The notes: generated by a model not told the origin, from the sequence alone. A stretch of 64,000 nucleotides of DNA from Selaginella moellendorffii (GCF_000143415.4 NW_003314261.1:2890366-2954365); one strand, 5' to 3'; shown: positions 1 through 12,179, counted from the stretch's first letter. Numbers and translations: made by a program.

Positions 1-594
1 AAGATATCCCCAAGAGAAGGAAGAACGCTTCTATCAATCAAAGAAAATGCCAGCAGCGAAACCTACATATCAAGCCTTGAAATCAATCGCACGTTGCCAG
101 TTAGCCGACGTGGCGCCATCCACCGCGTCCACGCGGGAAAAAGCATTCTCGCATCGGGGCCAATCGACGGGCAGCGATTTTCTCGCATTATCGCCCACTG
201 TCGGTAGCTTGACGAACGGCTGCGATGATCCGTTCATCTTCCACCAAACTCTCGCTTTCTGGGCTCGCAATTCTCCGATGAAAATTGAGTCCCTGGAACT
301 ATAAATTCCAAGTCCCCACCGTGAGAAAACTTCGAAAGCTTTGACTGTAAGATCGATTGAGAGGCCTGTTCACACAGAACCATTATGAAATTCTTTGAGC
401 ACTATTGAAAGCTTACTTTGAAGGAATAGTGCTCAAGAGGCCTTCTGCAAACACCATCAAATCAAAAGAATTATAAAGCTAGAACTTAAGAAAGTACCTG
501 ACTTTAGCGTGCAAGATCTCCTGAGAAACTTAATCTCTCTCTCCAAATGGAACCAGAATCCTCATCTGTTCTGTTCTAGCGTTGTTGATCCATT
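1..594. other. Intergenic left edge, no gene identified
   Basis: The first 0.6 kb has an 85-codon reading frame at 47-304 on the plus strand and a 66-codon one on the opposite strand. I recognise neither, and neither has a clear splice context. Positions 400-595 probably hold the 3' UTR of the L15 gene read from the minus strand, because similar sequence lies beside the broken L15 copy near 8930. Confidence 0.4.
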
Positions 595-1943
595 CTAACT
601 GCCACCGCCACCTTTAGTTTCATCGTTGTCAGCCTTCTTGGTGTTCTTTCCTTCCGGAGGCCAAGGATGACCACAGACTGGAGCTTTGAGAACAAAGCCT
701 TCTGGTAGAATGGGACTCACGGGGGCCGGGAGTCGACCGATGGCATCAACCAGTGGCGCGATCTTTGGTTTGGGCCTTGCAGCTCGGGGAAGCAAGCGAC
801 CTTTCTTCTTAAACCAGAGTGGATCGAGCAGCGCCTTCATTCCAAGCTTGTTGTAGTGAACTTTGCGGACAGTCCCTCCAGCTTGCTCGATCGCGATCTT
901 AGCAGCCGTAGTGCATCTGCTAACCTGTTTTAAAGACAAACCTTTGTTAGAATGTACCAAGCGAATGAAGTGCGTAATATAGACCTCAATGTGAATAGGA
1001 ATGTCAAAATTCTTGAGACCGCGTCCCAGTAGCAAAACTCCATCCTGAATGTACTTCCCAGAGCAGCGCGTATCCTACAGATCAGAAAGTTTCAGTCGGG
1101 AAGAACAGAAAGTTAAAAAGTAAAATATGTTCGTACGTGAAGTGTCTTCATGGTAATCAGCTTGCCGGGATCGATCTTTCCTTTCAATATATGCTCTTTC
1201 AGCCTCTCCAGCGTCACCTCCTGAACAACAGAACAAAGAAAAATCCATCAAAATCGCGTTTTCTGAGAAAAAGAGTAGAATACGGCAAGTACCTTGAATT
1301 GGAGCTCGAATGGAGACTTGCTCTCGTACTTCTTCGGCAAACGCACGCGTAGAGGAGTCTGTCCACCCTCGAAACCCAACCTCGGTTTGTGCCCTCGTCG
1401 CGCCTTCTGTCCCTTTTGTCCCCTCCCACAAGTCTTCCCCTTCCCCGATCCTATACCCCGTCCAACTCTCTTGACATTCTTCCTCGCGTATGGATTGTCC
1501 GGCAAGTTCCACAGCGGGAGGAATCCGCCCTCTGGAATTTCTATGGGAGCAACTCGTACTTCCTCTTCTTCGCCCTGTGCTTCAATCTCCTCTTCCACTT
1601 CTTCTACTTCTTCTTCCACTATTGTTGCTTCTTCTACCTCTTGCTCACCTCCTTCGATCTGGAGCGCAGCCGCTCCTGCGCGGAGCTTCTTCAGCAATCG
1701 AGGATCCTCCTTGTAAAGATGCCCGAGCGGCTTGTCGCGCTGCCAATGCGGGCGAGGGAAGGAGACGCCGTTGTGCACATCCTCGGGCGCCGCCAGGAAG
1801 AACTGCTCCACGGGCGGCTCAGGCACTGGCGGGCGGCGGCGGGGGCCGATGAGCTTGGGCGGCATGAAGAATGCGGGCAGAGGGACGCCAAACGTGAACC
1901 TCCTCTTCTTCGCCATGCCCGCGATGAGCATCTTGTTCGCCAT
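595..1943 (-). CDS. Ribosomal protein L15 (uL15), mitochondrial type, 4 exons
   Basis: Structural protein of the large ribosomal subunit, probably mitochondrial. Exons (minus strand): 1293-1943, 1137-1220, 985-1074 and 595-924; every junction is GT-AG and the frame is continuous, giving 384 residues. The uL15 signature is plain: a basic glycine-rich stretch ([22 protein letters not shown]), then [14 protein letters not shown], and later ITMKTL, an [13 protein letters not shown]-like segment, [10 protein letters not shown] and KKGRLLP. These match plant mitochondrial L15 better than plastid L15. Odd feature: between the N-terminal leader and the L15 core lies a Glu-rich acidic insert (about residues 105-130). 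Start: ATG at 1943; in-frame Met codons at 5 and 10 are alternatives. A double telo-box lies just upstream. A broken copy lies at 8950-9600. Confidence 0.9.
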
Positions 1944-1954
1944 GGAGGATGCAG

Positions 1955-1971
1955 AACCCTAAACCCTAAAA
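1955..1971. promoter_or_regulatory. Tandem telo-box upstream of L15
   Basis: AACCCTAAACCCTAAAA lies 11-27 bp upstream of the L15 start codon. The telo-box (AAACCCTAA) is common near the start sites of plant translation-machinery genes, so a role in L15 transcription is plausible but not shown. A related sequence (9594-9609) survives at the same place in the broken L15 copy. Confidence 0.55.
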
Positions 1972-2098
1972 CACAATTTACACAACGCATTGTCCTTTAT
2001 AAAAAACTTACCAAAACATAATGTTCTTTAAAAAAACAATTGTCCTTTAAACAATACCAAACCACCAAACGTATTGTTCGAAAACATATTGTCCTCCT

Positions 2099-5000
2099 CT
2101 AGACGAGCGAAGCCACCGTGGGATGGAGACTCTTCGCGAGCGCCTCAAAGCTCCTGCCTAGCTGCAATTCATCCAAGCTCACCTGGAACACACCCCCGCC
2201 CTCGCAAGCCATCTCCTCCAACACTTCCCTTGACGAAGTGTCACTCCCAAAGATGATTGTGTGAACAACCACCCTCGGCTCCACGCTCTTGATCCTCCTC
2301 ACGAACGCCACCGGATCACTCCCACCATTGTTCTCACCATCGCTCAAGAAGATAATCGCCGGAGGCCTCCTATCCTCCAAAGATCTGTCAAGTATCTCCT
2401 CCGCGAGCTCCAGTCCCAAGGAGTAGACTGTCCCAGCCGACCAGTGGTGCCCGAGCAGCGCATGAACCTCCAACTCCGCCATCGCCACCTTCTCCACAGA
2501 GATCACCGCCGACCCCCCAAACAGCACCACCGACATGGTGTCGCGGATACCAGCCGCCAGCCTCGTCCGGATGAACCTCACCATGGCCTCGTACACGCAT
2601 CCCAGCCGGCAGGGAGGAAAGTTGGCCATGCTCGGCTGCACGTCCCAGGAACTCACAAACACGACGTGGTTCTCTCAGGTGTCCTCGCTCACGTATCCCG
2701 CCACCCCCGAGGTGGAACTCACGGGCGCGTGCCACAGCTTCTCGGTGCAGTAGGATCTCGCCGCCGACTGACCGTCATCGCCAAGGTGCTCAGACGAGGC
2801 ACACGAGTAGGCGCACAGCGCAAACGAGCGCTGGTCCTCGTCCGAGCACGGGTCCTTGAAGCGCATGCTCTTCCAGTAGGCCGCGTGAGTGAGCTCGTCC
2901 TTGGCAACGTCAAAGTTCGGCCCATACTTCTTGCCTGGCACCGTCCGGGATGGAGATCGCCTTGCACACTCCAAAGACGGTGTCGCACACCGCCAAGTGA
3001 ACGTGTCCCCGGCCCCGGGCCTTACAGTGCATCATGCACATCTCCGCAGCACCTGACTCCCCCCAAGAGTATTTCCGGACCTCCTCGGTCTCGGACGCGA
3101 AAAACTTGTCCATCATGTTGCCGTGCGTGGTGTCGTGGAGCCCGCGGTGTCCCCTGGCCAGGTTGCAAAAGTAGCCGCAGCCTTGGCAACGAACCGGGCA
3201 GAAGTGGATGGCACTCGTCGTGTGTACGTGCAGCTAAGCATGGGTATTGTTGAAAGCTCGCAGCATCCTTTTCTCACGCCGTTTTGCTCCAAAACGTGCT
3301 CGTACTCAAACTGCGACCGCTTCCCCACGAACGTCTTCGTCTTCGTCACCACCTCCTCGCAGATCCCCGGCGACTGGCACAGCTCCTGGCACGGGTGCTC
3401 GATCTCGCAAAAGTGCTGAATACCGCTCCTCGTCGAGTGTAAGTGGTCGGCGGTGGCACACTTTCGGTGGCACCCCGGCATGCAGCACGGCATCGGGCAC
3501 ATCTTCTCGTGGGGAGTCTGTGATCGCTCGGTGAGACGCAGATGTTGTCGCAGCCCGGGAGCTGGCAATTTTCCTTGCACATATGCTGCCTTGAGTTGCA
3601 CTTGTGCTCGCCCGGGTGGCCAACTTTCCTGGAGCACACCTTGTTGCAGTTGCTCGACGCGCCGAGGAGCTCGCACTCGTGGTCGCAAGTGTGCATCTTG
3701 AGCTTGCAGTCGTGAGAGCCTTCGTGACCGGCAACGTCCGCGCAGTGGCTCGCGGAGCTCGTCCTTTCCTCCGTGCAGTACGTGCAAAACTCCGAGCACC
3801 GGTGGTTCCCGTTGCAGCTGTGCGATCTCTCGTGAGACTTTTCCAACGAGCACCGGAGGAATCAGCGGGCGCACTTGCAGCTGCACAGCGCCAGGCCCTC
3901 CTTGAGGCCAGAGATCATCGCTGCCGCCTCGAGCACCAGCTTCTGGACGTCGCCTTCAGTGGCAAACGCAGCGGTGTTGGAGCTGATCCACTTTGTGACA
4001 CAGTCCTTGCGTCTCTCGACAAGCTCCGCCAGGAAAAACTCTGCTTTCCTGTGCCACTCATCATCGCTTCTACCGGTCCGCGGCACCACCCTCTCAAACT
4101 CGCCCAGCAGCTGCTCCAGCACAGCTCCAGATAAATCCAAGTCACCATGGCAGGCGAGTCGGAGACCGGCATCGTCAACTCCGAAAGCGAGACCCTCGAT
4201 ACTGAGAACGGCATCTTCGATCGGTTCCTCAGTGTCGAAGTTGACGCGAGGCTTGCACGATCTTGCGACTTTCGTTGGCTGTCTTTATAAATGCGACCAT
4301 GTTGACCTCTTCAATTCTGTCTGCTGAGCGCAAGTTCTTGGCAAGCATGGTCAGCTTGAACGCGATCCGCTTGGAATCAATCGGCGACCAGTCCTTCGAG
4401 CTGATTTGAGCGATTATGAGCTTGAGGTCCAGCAGAAAACTCTTCCCATTCGTGTGAACCGGCCCCAATTCCTCCACGCAGTGAGCAATCTGGGAGATGC
4501 TTTCGTAGAACTCGCAACAGTTGAAAGGTGGCATAGCGCATATCTCCACTTCGCCACCATACATTCTCGTCAGGAAATTCTCCTCCGACTTGCTGCAAAT
4601 CTGCGCTATCTTGGAGTAAAACTCGTGCCTCAGGTCCTCGACGTCTGCTGCGTCCACGTCCTTGATAGCCATGTAGAACAGACCCTTGAAGAGCTTCTCG
4701 TCTTGCTTAACCAAGCTCACTCCTGCCTGGAACCGATCGAACAGAGCCTCGGTTTCCTTATCAAGGTGGAAGTCCTGCACGTCAGCATATCAGAAAGCTC
4801 GAAACAATGAGTCTCACTACAAAACTCACCTTTTTGTTGAAACCTGCTGCATTAAGAATCGAGAATAGCATGTCCTCTTGCTCGCTCCTTTCAAAACTTC
4901 CGAGTCCCTCGAAGTCGAGAATGACATATAAGCAGCCCTCCACCGTGCAAGTGGTCATCCACACACCGTCTGTGCATCGCCCTCCAGCTACGTCCAGCAA

Positions 5001-8000
5001 AGAACCGCTGAGATGATTCAGAAGATACGACTTCCCGCTGCTTTGTTTCCCCATGGAGGAGATAACTTTGACAGGCCCGTTCCAGCTCTGGATGACAGCG
5101 TCGTAGAGTCCAAAGCGAACGATCTCCGCGAGAGAGATAGAGTCCGCGTAGTTGACATCGGTTGCCATTCTCATGCCGTTGATCAGAGGCCGCAAGCTGT
5201 TGTTCTCTGTTCGAGCAATCTGGACGGGAACCAGGCACGAAAGCCTAGAATATCATGATCATTGTAAGCCGTCGCAAGAAATCTCCCAGGCAGCGCCGGC
5301 TCGTCCGGACCTCAAGCTTGCGATCAAAGTGCTCAGCCTCGAACGAGATGTCCACGTTTAGAACCTCCTTCCTTTCTCTCGACGAAGCTTGTCCAGCGCC
5401 ATCTTAGCATGCTTCACGACTTCGGCGTCGATACCGTTGTGGGATCCATTGAGCACTCTGACGAGCATGCGAAATGTAATGCACCTCGGCGACGCTCTGA
5501 GCAGAGGCGGGCTCACTGCGTACTTGTCGAAGATGTGGTAGAGGTAATCGAGCTCGTAGCAAGAGCTCGACGGCTTGGCTGTTTCTTCCGCGGAGCCAAG
5601 CTTGTCGCGGAGGCGAATCTGGCAAGTCTGAGACGCCAAAGTTACGTCCAGCACGACCGACTGGAGGACGTTGTTCTCGTCAAGTATCAGGAGATGCGTT
5701 TGACTTCCAAACAAGACGACCTGTGCTTCGAGCTGATGAGCGCTACTGACACGGATATCCAAAAGCGTCACAGTCTTGATGAGCTCGCAAGTGTCGTCAA
5801 GCCTGTATACTTGAGCTACAAGCGTCTGGAAGTTCGCGGCTTCTGGAATCTCCTCACCTTTGCAAATAGCCACCAGGCAGAGACCATTCGGCGTGACGCA
5901 GGCCTTGAGAAAAGAATCCGGCAACTGGATCGTCCGAGGCTTCATCATTGCTGGTTGAGCGACCTCAAACACCCTCACGCAGCGTGTTGCATCGAACAGC
6001 AGAAGCTCCCTCTGGATGGAACAAAGCGAAGGCCAGTGATGGTGGTGCTGCCGTGATACTTGTCCAACTGTATGTCGACCCCAGACCAGAAGAGCTCACG
6101 GAAGCCATCGGTAAACCGAAAAATCTTTATAGCTGTAACGGACTGTTCGTAGAAAGCAATTGGACGCCTCATCGGAAGCAGCCAAGTCAAACCTCACCTT
6201 TTGAGTAACTTCATGGGCTCCCTCTCAGGAATGCGGATCCTGCTACCAAAACTTTGGCAGAGATAGATCGCCATGCACGACTCCACCACTCCCTTCACGA
6301 AAAGTAGCGCCTGGCCGGACCTGAGAAGGATCACGTTGCTCTACTCTTGGGAGTCGATATCAGCAATCGCCTGGAGCCCCAAACTACTTGGAACGATGAT
6401 ATGGTCGTTCTTGACCGCTTGCGACTCCAGCTCCTTCTTCTGGGGTAGAAACTCCACCACCTTCCAGATTATCCGCTCGCTGTGAATCTGCTGCCTCAGG
6501 AAACTAATGGCGATCTTTGGCGAGTCACTCTTCAGATAGTTGATGATCCCCCAAGAAGAGCCACCTCTTGTTGGCTTGCAGATCTTTGGAAGCGCCTCTT
6601 CGTCCCTCTGTGACAGCTTCGCCTTGTAGATCGAAGCCACGTCCGACTTCTCCTGCTTCAGAGATTCCACCCGAGCTCTATGCAGCGTTTCAAGTTCCAG
6701 CTTCACCTTAGACTTGAGGATATGGAAGAAGCTGCTCTCCACGAAGTCCAGAAATATTCTCATGAACTGCTGCATGCAGCTAGCGCGGATTGAATGCGAC
6801 AACTCGGGTTCCTCCAGTTCCTGGCTTTGGAGTTCCGTAAGCTTCTTGTTGAACTTCACGCTATCGAATTCGTCCAGGCAGTCCGCAAGAATGCATTGCA
6901 GAAGACAATCGTCTGTGACAGCCACCTTGTCCTTCAGAGATGCTGCAAGCTGGACTTTCTTCTTGAGCGCGACTCCCAGTTGTTCCGCACAGAAATCAAG
7001 CCACTGCCTGAAATGGTCTCCTGCCGGATGATTTTTGACACGGTTTTCTTTTCGACAAGGAGATCAAAGTTGTCGGATGAAACAACCTCACGAGCACCGC
7101 CGGAGTTTGTTATGATCTGAGCGTCCACTCGAGAGTGATCCCTCGAGATTACAGTGAAAGTCTCCCCAGAAGTAATAGTCCCGGAAAACCTCTTGCTTTC
7201 TCGAGCAATGACGAAGGATCTGTCATAGCCTTCCACCGCGACTTTCGATCCAATGAACACTTTCTTCTTCTTGTCCGCTGCTAGAACTTCCAGCAGCTTC
7301 GCCTCCATCTCCGAAAGCGCCTTCCCGTCAGCTTCTATGGACTGGCCGTTCCACCCTTCATGATACTTGCTGAAGTCTAGCGAGCTTGTGCAGGCCCGGT
7401 TTTCGCCATCTGCCCGAAGCTTTTCCTCCCACGGACAGACGAGCCTCAGGTAGGCACTCAGACCTCAACCTCCTCCTTTTTGATGTTCGAGAGCTCTTCA
7501 ATGCTAGAAAACTCGCTAGCTGAGGCGCCAATCTTTTCATCCAGAGTTGCCAATGCCTTACACAGCTCCTGACCAACATCCGGCATGGCGCTATCGCAGA
7601 AAAGGATAAAGTCCTCGTCCTTCATCTCCGTGTAGTCGATCTGGACGTCCCCCCAGCTCTTCACGACTTCACCGAGCTTCTCCGGTGCCACGGTCGCGTG
7701 ATCGTGCGAGAAAGACTCCTTCGGGGTGTACTTCTCGGTCTCAAGCAGCCCAGTGCGATAGAAGCCTTCGCTAAGCTTGCGAGGATCGACGCTCCACCTC
7801 CGGCGGGCAATCGAAAGCCTCACCTGACGTTGAAATCGTTGTCGCTCGACTTCACCATGGAAACTTGGAGCCGCTGAGTCCGCTTTCTCTTGCTGCTCGA
7901 CGTGCCAATCGAGGCCATGGACGCGCCACCATTCCCCAGCTCAATGCAGCTATACACCACGTCGCACAGCTCCACCAAGTAGCGTATGAAGTTGCAAGAG

Positions 8001-8520
8001 ATGTCGCTCCTCCTCGCATCCGTGAACTTCTTGCTCGGCTGCCAGTAGAAGATCAAGAACTTGCGGCCGTGCAAGGCACCGTAGAGACCCGCCGGAAGCT
8101 GGTCGGACCTCAGCTTGGCGATGTCCTCCTCAGAGAAGGCGTTCTCTCTCGCAAAAATGTCCACTAGCAAGCCTTTGCTCCCGTAAAAACCCACCGTCTC
8201 CAGCGACACAGCCTCCAAAAGGCTCGTGTCGAGAAACCATCGCTGATCCTCCACCCGAATGGATCCAGGAGCAAGCTTGTTGAAGAGCTGGAAGATCTGG
8301 GACTCCGACAGCAGCACCTTCTCCACAAAGCTCAGGTCTTGCTTGTCTCAATGACATTGAAGAGAGCGCCAGCTTCTTTCGAGGTTGCCGCGGCGCTAGC
8401 AGCAGTAGGAGAAACCACCACCAGATCACGCTCCATGTCGTCTCTTGCGGGTGCATCACGGCCTTGGAGTTCCCCTTCTTCTATGAACTCGAAACCATCG
8501 TCATCGCAGCCTCCATCCAT
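2099..8520 (-). pseudogene. Broken paralogue of the giant GTPase/vWA gene
   Basis: Full-length but disrupted copy of the gene at 19654-26235, collinear from the N-terminus (near 8520) to the C-terminal ATVASLV-like end (2099). The frame is broken many times: readable pieces lie at 8332-8520, 7820-8326, 7458-7823, 6934-7308, 6341-6925, 5358-5978, 4782-5195, 4229-4780, 3862-4140, 3346-3846 and 2099-2662 in different frames. Most lesions are small indels, for example about 8 bp lost near 8348. The P-loop (GKQSSGKS) survives near 5040, but the segment with the vWA metal-binding Asp-x-Ser-x-Ser is deleted near 2650. The intron between the two large exons is still recognisable near 4790-4830. Similarity extends into both flanks. 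Transcription is unknown; a protein of the parental type is not possible. Confidence 0.9.
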
Positions 8521-8949
8521 GGTTCACCTTTCGAGAAGCGATGAGGTCACGCAAGAATAAACGAGATATCAACGCACCTCGGCTCAATGCGGCTTGGAAG
8601 AACGATCAAAAACTGGAAATGCCTCACCAGTTCTTCGATCTTTAACGGGCGATGGCGTCGGGAGTGCGATCGACTTCACTGCGGAGAAACAAAAGCTCAC
8701 CGCCGAAGAGCTGGAGATTTTTAGAAAGAGCAAGACACTAGCTACTAGCGCCGCCTTGGTAAAGACCCTGCATGCAAATTTATGATGGCTGGCAGCGTAG
8801 AGAAAGTTAAAACGCTAGGTAACTAGGCCAGTAGAGTTTACCTCTCGTTCTCAATGGAAAAGACTCCACATTCCACACAGAAAGAGCGAAAAGAACGCAA
8901 AAGTTCAAATCAAACATGAACCACATCAAATGAAAAGAATTATAGAGCT
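8521..8949. other. Duplicated upstream flank, no gene
   Basis: 5' flank of the broken GTPase copy. The stretch 8765-8850 (with AAAGTTAAAACGCTAGGTAA) matches 26510-26580 upstream of the intact copy, so the duplication included the promoter region. A 63-codon frame at 8594-8785 is not supported as a gene. Confidence 0.6.
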
Positions 8950-9609
8950 AGAAACTGAATCTCCCCTTAAGTCTGATCTCTCCAAATGGAACCACCTTTT
9001 TTAACTGTCACCGCCACCTTTATGTCAGTCTTGTTGGTGTTCTTTCCTTCCGGAGGCCAAGGATGACCACAGACTGGAGCTTTGAGAACAAAGCCTTCTG
9101 GTAGAATGGGACTCACGGGGCGATCAACCAGTGGCGCAATCTTTGGTTTGGGCCTTGCAGCTCGGGGAAGTAAGCTTGAACCAGTGACCGGTGTCGTGAA
9201 CTTTACGAACGGTTGCTCGATTGCGATCTCAGCATCTGCTAACCTATTTCCAAACAAACCAAATCCTTCGTTAGAATGTGCCAAGCGAGTGACTAAGTGC
9301 ATAGGATCCAATATATACTATTTCAGCCTCTCGAGAAGCATAGACAAATCATAAAACTAGAAAAATAGAAAACCTTGGAGCTCGAACGGAGGTACTTCTT
9401 CGGGAAACGAACGCGTAGAGGAGTCTGTCCATCCTCGAAACCCAGCCTCGGTTCGTCGCGCCCTTTGTCCTCGTGCTCACCGCTCCAGCGCGGAGTTTCT
9501 TGCGCAATCGGGGATAGTTGTATTGATGGCTTGTTGGCGGCCATCTCGTTGTGGCGTCGCCCATCTGGCGGGCGCCGGGCAGAGGGATCCTTAGAACCCT
9601 AAACCCCAA
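8950..9609 (-). pseudogene. Truncated ribosomal protein L15 copy
   Basis: Degenerate copy of the gene at 595-1943. The C-terminal part (8967-9311) keeps [14 protein letters not shown] and [20 protein letters not shown] but lacks the KLGMKALL helix and part of the linker. A piece of exon 1 (9400-9470) keeps [15 protein letters not shown]. Exons 2 and 3, and most of the N-terminal leader, are missing or collapsed. The 5' end still has a telo-box-like AACCCTAAACCCC at 9596-9608. Its position beside the GTPase copies supports duplication of an L15+GTPase block. Confidence 0.85.
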
Positions 9610-9838
9610 AACATTGGAGCCCGAACTGTTAGTTCTTTGACTACGTCTGGATGCAAGAAGCAAAGCCGAACATGCACAGGATTGGGGCTATCCTTGCTCA
9701 AGCTCTAGGATATTCTATCACAGGCTGATAGACAATCTCCAGAAGATCATCGCTCAGGGAATATTGGGGTACACTGTTCACTATTGAAAGGTTTGAGATA
9801 ATTGTTTCTTTGCTTGAGAGAGCCGAAGTCAACGGGCG

Positions 9839-11141
9839 ATGGAGAACGAGAAGAAGGTGTGTGTCACCGGCGCTGCTGGCTTCCTGGCATCTTTGAAGCG
9901 GCTCTTGGAGGAGAGATATCACGTTGTCGGGACTGTACGCGAGTCAGGTACGTAGAAATGAGAAGGAAGACAAGAATGCGAATTGATTGTAACTGGAAAT
10001 TGCTTCTCTTGTTGTGATAGAGGAGACTTCCCACCTGTGAAAGCTTCCAGGGGCTAGTGAGAGGCTGGAGCTCAAGAACGCCGACCTTGTCACTGAAGGC
10101 GCCTTTGACGATATTGTCCAAGGCTGCCATGGAGTTTTCCATGTCGCGGCTGCCGTGTCTGTGATCTACAAGAAGGATCCCCAGGTAACTTTGCTTGACC
10201 CCTTCGATTCAGCTCTCTGCAGCTTTGGTCTACAGCTTCTACCTGTTCTTTGGTTCTTCCAGACCGAGATTGTGGATCCATGCCTGCTTGGAACTCTTAA
10301 CGTGCTCAATGCTTGCAAAAGATCCACGACAGTCAAGCGAGTGGTGTGCACGTCATCCGTAGGTGCTGTTCGTGTAAGGGACGGCTTCAAGCCCGATGAC
10401 GTCTTGGATGAATCGGTGTGGAGCTCCCTAGACTACTGCCGTGAGCTTGAGGCAAGTTTCTTATTTCCATAAGCTCATTCTTACAAGATTTTCAAGTCTA
10501 GATGTGGTATCCTCTGGGAAAGACTCTAGCCGAGCAAGCAGCACTCGAGTTTGGGAAAGACAACGGCCTAGATGTGATCACAATCTCTCCCAGCTTAATC
10601 GTTGGAGAACTTCTCTCGTCCAGCGCCACCACAAGTACTGCCGACATTGTCCGAATGCTCAAAGGTAAAGCCTTTCAATCTCGAGAAAAAAAAAGTTCTT
10701 GAGATTCCAAACACCTTGTAGGAGACAAGCGGTGGTTCGATCATGGTGGATACGTCCATCTCGACGACGTTGCTCAAGCTCACCTCCTTGCCTATACAAA
10801 TCCCAACGCTAGTGGAAGATACGTTTGTTCTGCGATCAACATGAGTGCTATCGAGCTCGCCAGCTTCATGTCCAAGCGTTATCCCAAGCTCCCAATCGCC
10901 TCCACCGACGAGTAAGATCACGCAAACAAAAGACTAGTTTTATTTCGTAGCTTTATACTCATGCCTTCGCTTGCCTTCTTGCAGGATCGAGGTTGTCTTT
11001 CCGGCAAATTTCAAGGGATTCAGCTCCAGAAAGCTTCGAGACGATCTTGGGCTCCAATTCAAGTCACTGGAGCAAATGTTTGACGATTGCATTGCGAGCT
11101 TGGATCGCAAAGGCAACACGAACACACTTTCTCCTCCTTGA
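9839..11141 (+). pseudogene. Dihydroflavonol/cinnamoyl-CoA reductase-like gene with in-frame stop
   Basis: Extended short-chain dehydrogenase of the DFR/CCR/anthocyanidin-reductase group, NADPH-dependent reductases of phenylpropanoid-type metabolism. Inferred exons: 9839-9947, 10021-10185, 10263-10451, 10502-10664, 10722-10911 and 10985-11141. Visible features: Rossmann start VTGAAGFLAS, GVFHVAA, the substrate-domain piece VCTSSVGAV, the catalytic Y-x3-K (YPLGK, exon 4) followed by TLAEQAALEF, and the GGYVHLDDVAQAHLLA segment. Damage: a TGA stop at 10038-10040 where the family usually has Trp, and about two residues missing just after GFLAS in the cofactor motif. Intron 3 has a GC donor (GAG|GCAAGT at 10452). 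The exact substrate cannot be read. If the TGA is a sequencing error, the rest would be open. Confidence 0.75.
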
Positions 11142-11637
11142 ATCAAATCTCTCTGATTCAATAGAAGATAAATGTCGAAGAGTAATATCTTTCTCTGTCT
11201 CCGCAAGTTCATGAGCTCATGTATGGCAACTGTTTAACTTTGTATTGCTGACATTGCTCCAGATTAGAGGTGTGGTGTCATTGTCGAACCAACAAGTTGG
11301 CAAGTCTAGGTTTGTGTTTTTTATTACACTGGCTCGACCAGGTACTAGGAATCGAGATCGTCCGGGGCCGGGCGGACTTATAGCTGATGGTCCTTGACTC
11401 CGCCCCCGCCGGCTATTAAAACCTGGAGAAATTGGCAAACCTTGGAGGAAACCATTGGAGCGTAGCAGAAAGCTTTCCACGTCAATAGCTTCAGCAATCT
11501 AAGGTCTCCATTTTGTTAGCCATGAGGAATGCTGCTAAGCTTCCACATATTTCCGGAGTAACTATCACATTGTCGTGTTGGACCACCTTGTTGTCCTTAA
11601 GCATCTTCGGACGCCTTCATCAGCCTACTAAGGAACA
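11142..11637. other. Intergenic, no gene recognised
   Basis: 3' flank of the reductase pseudogene. I see no convincing coding segment or repeat here. Confidence 0.4.
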
Positions 11638-11975
11638 GTGACGGCCGAAGGGGGGAGCACCCAGGCCCAGCCGCTGGAAAGCATCGTGGTGAAGATCTCC
11701 AACGTGGAGTCCACGTTCACGGGGTGGTGGTGGGCAGGATCAAGGATGGGTTTCCACACCTCTTGCAGGTCGGGGAGTTTAGCATTGAGACTGGAGGGAT
11801 CGGTCATCCTGTGTAAACAGGTCGATCAGCCAGGGATAATTGGGAAAGCTGGCGGTCTGCTCAGCGTGAACGTGAGCTTCATGAGCGTGGGGATGACATC
11901 GCCCAGGAAGCAGGCAGTGAGGGCAATAGGCGTGGATGAGGAAGGAAGTGCTGCACAGGATCCGGGCCATCCCAA
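11638..11975 (+). pseudogene. 3-phosphoglycerate dehydrogenase C-terminal fragment
   Basis: Translated pieces match the end of plant D-3-phosphoglycerate dehydrogenase (serine biosynthesis): PLESIVVKISNVESTF, then after frame shifts ILCKQVDQPGIIGKAG, VNVSFMSVG and AIGVDEE. These are the intervening/allosteric domain and the start of the ACT domain. The catalytic domain, intron boundaries and the C-terminus are absent, and at least two frame breaks occur (near 11725-11800 and near 11850). This is a gene scrap, not a functional gene. Confidence 0.8.
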
Positions 11976-11979
11976 CGGT

Positions 11980-12175
11980 AGGAAGCTTCCTTCTATCACA
12001 GGTTGAGAGGCAATCTCTGGAAGATCATTGCTCAAGAGAAGGGAATGACAGCATTGACAAGGTTTGAAAGTAGTTACTGATCATTCTTGTGTGAGAGACC
12101 CGAGGTCTTATGGTCAGAGTGTCACTAGTCGTTTTTGGAGGAGGCGTCGTTGGGACTGTGGGCGAACCAGGTATA
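11980..12175 (+). pseudogene. Second copy of reductase 5' end, truncated
   Basis: The stretch from CTTCTATCACAGGTTGAGAG through the last codons of exon 1 (GTVGEPG-like, GGTATATA donor) repeats 9710-9950, the promoter and first exon of the reductase above. It stops at the AT-rich block starting near 12180. It is a partial tandem duplicate. Confidence 0.7.
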
Positions 12176-12179
12176 TACT

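Noticed and set aside
1389-2021. 210-codon plus-strand frame across L15 exon 1
   Set aside because: Antisense to a confirmed ribosomal protein exon.
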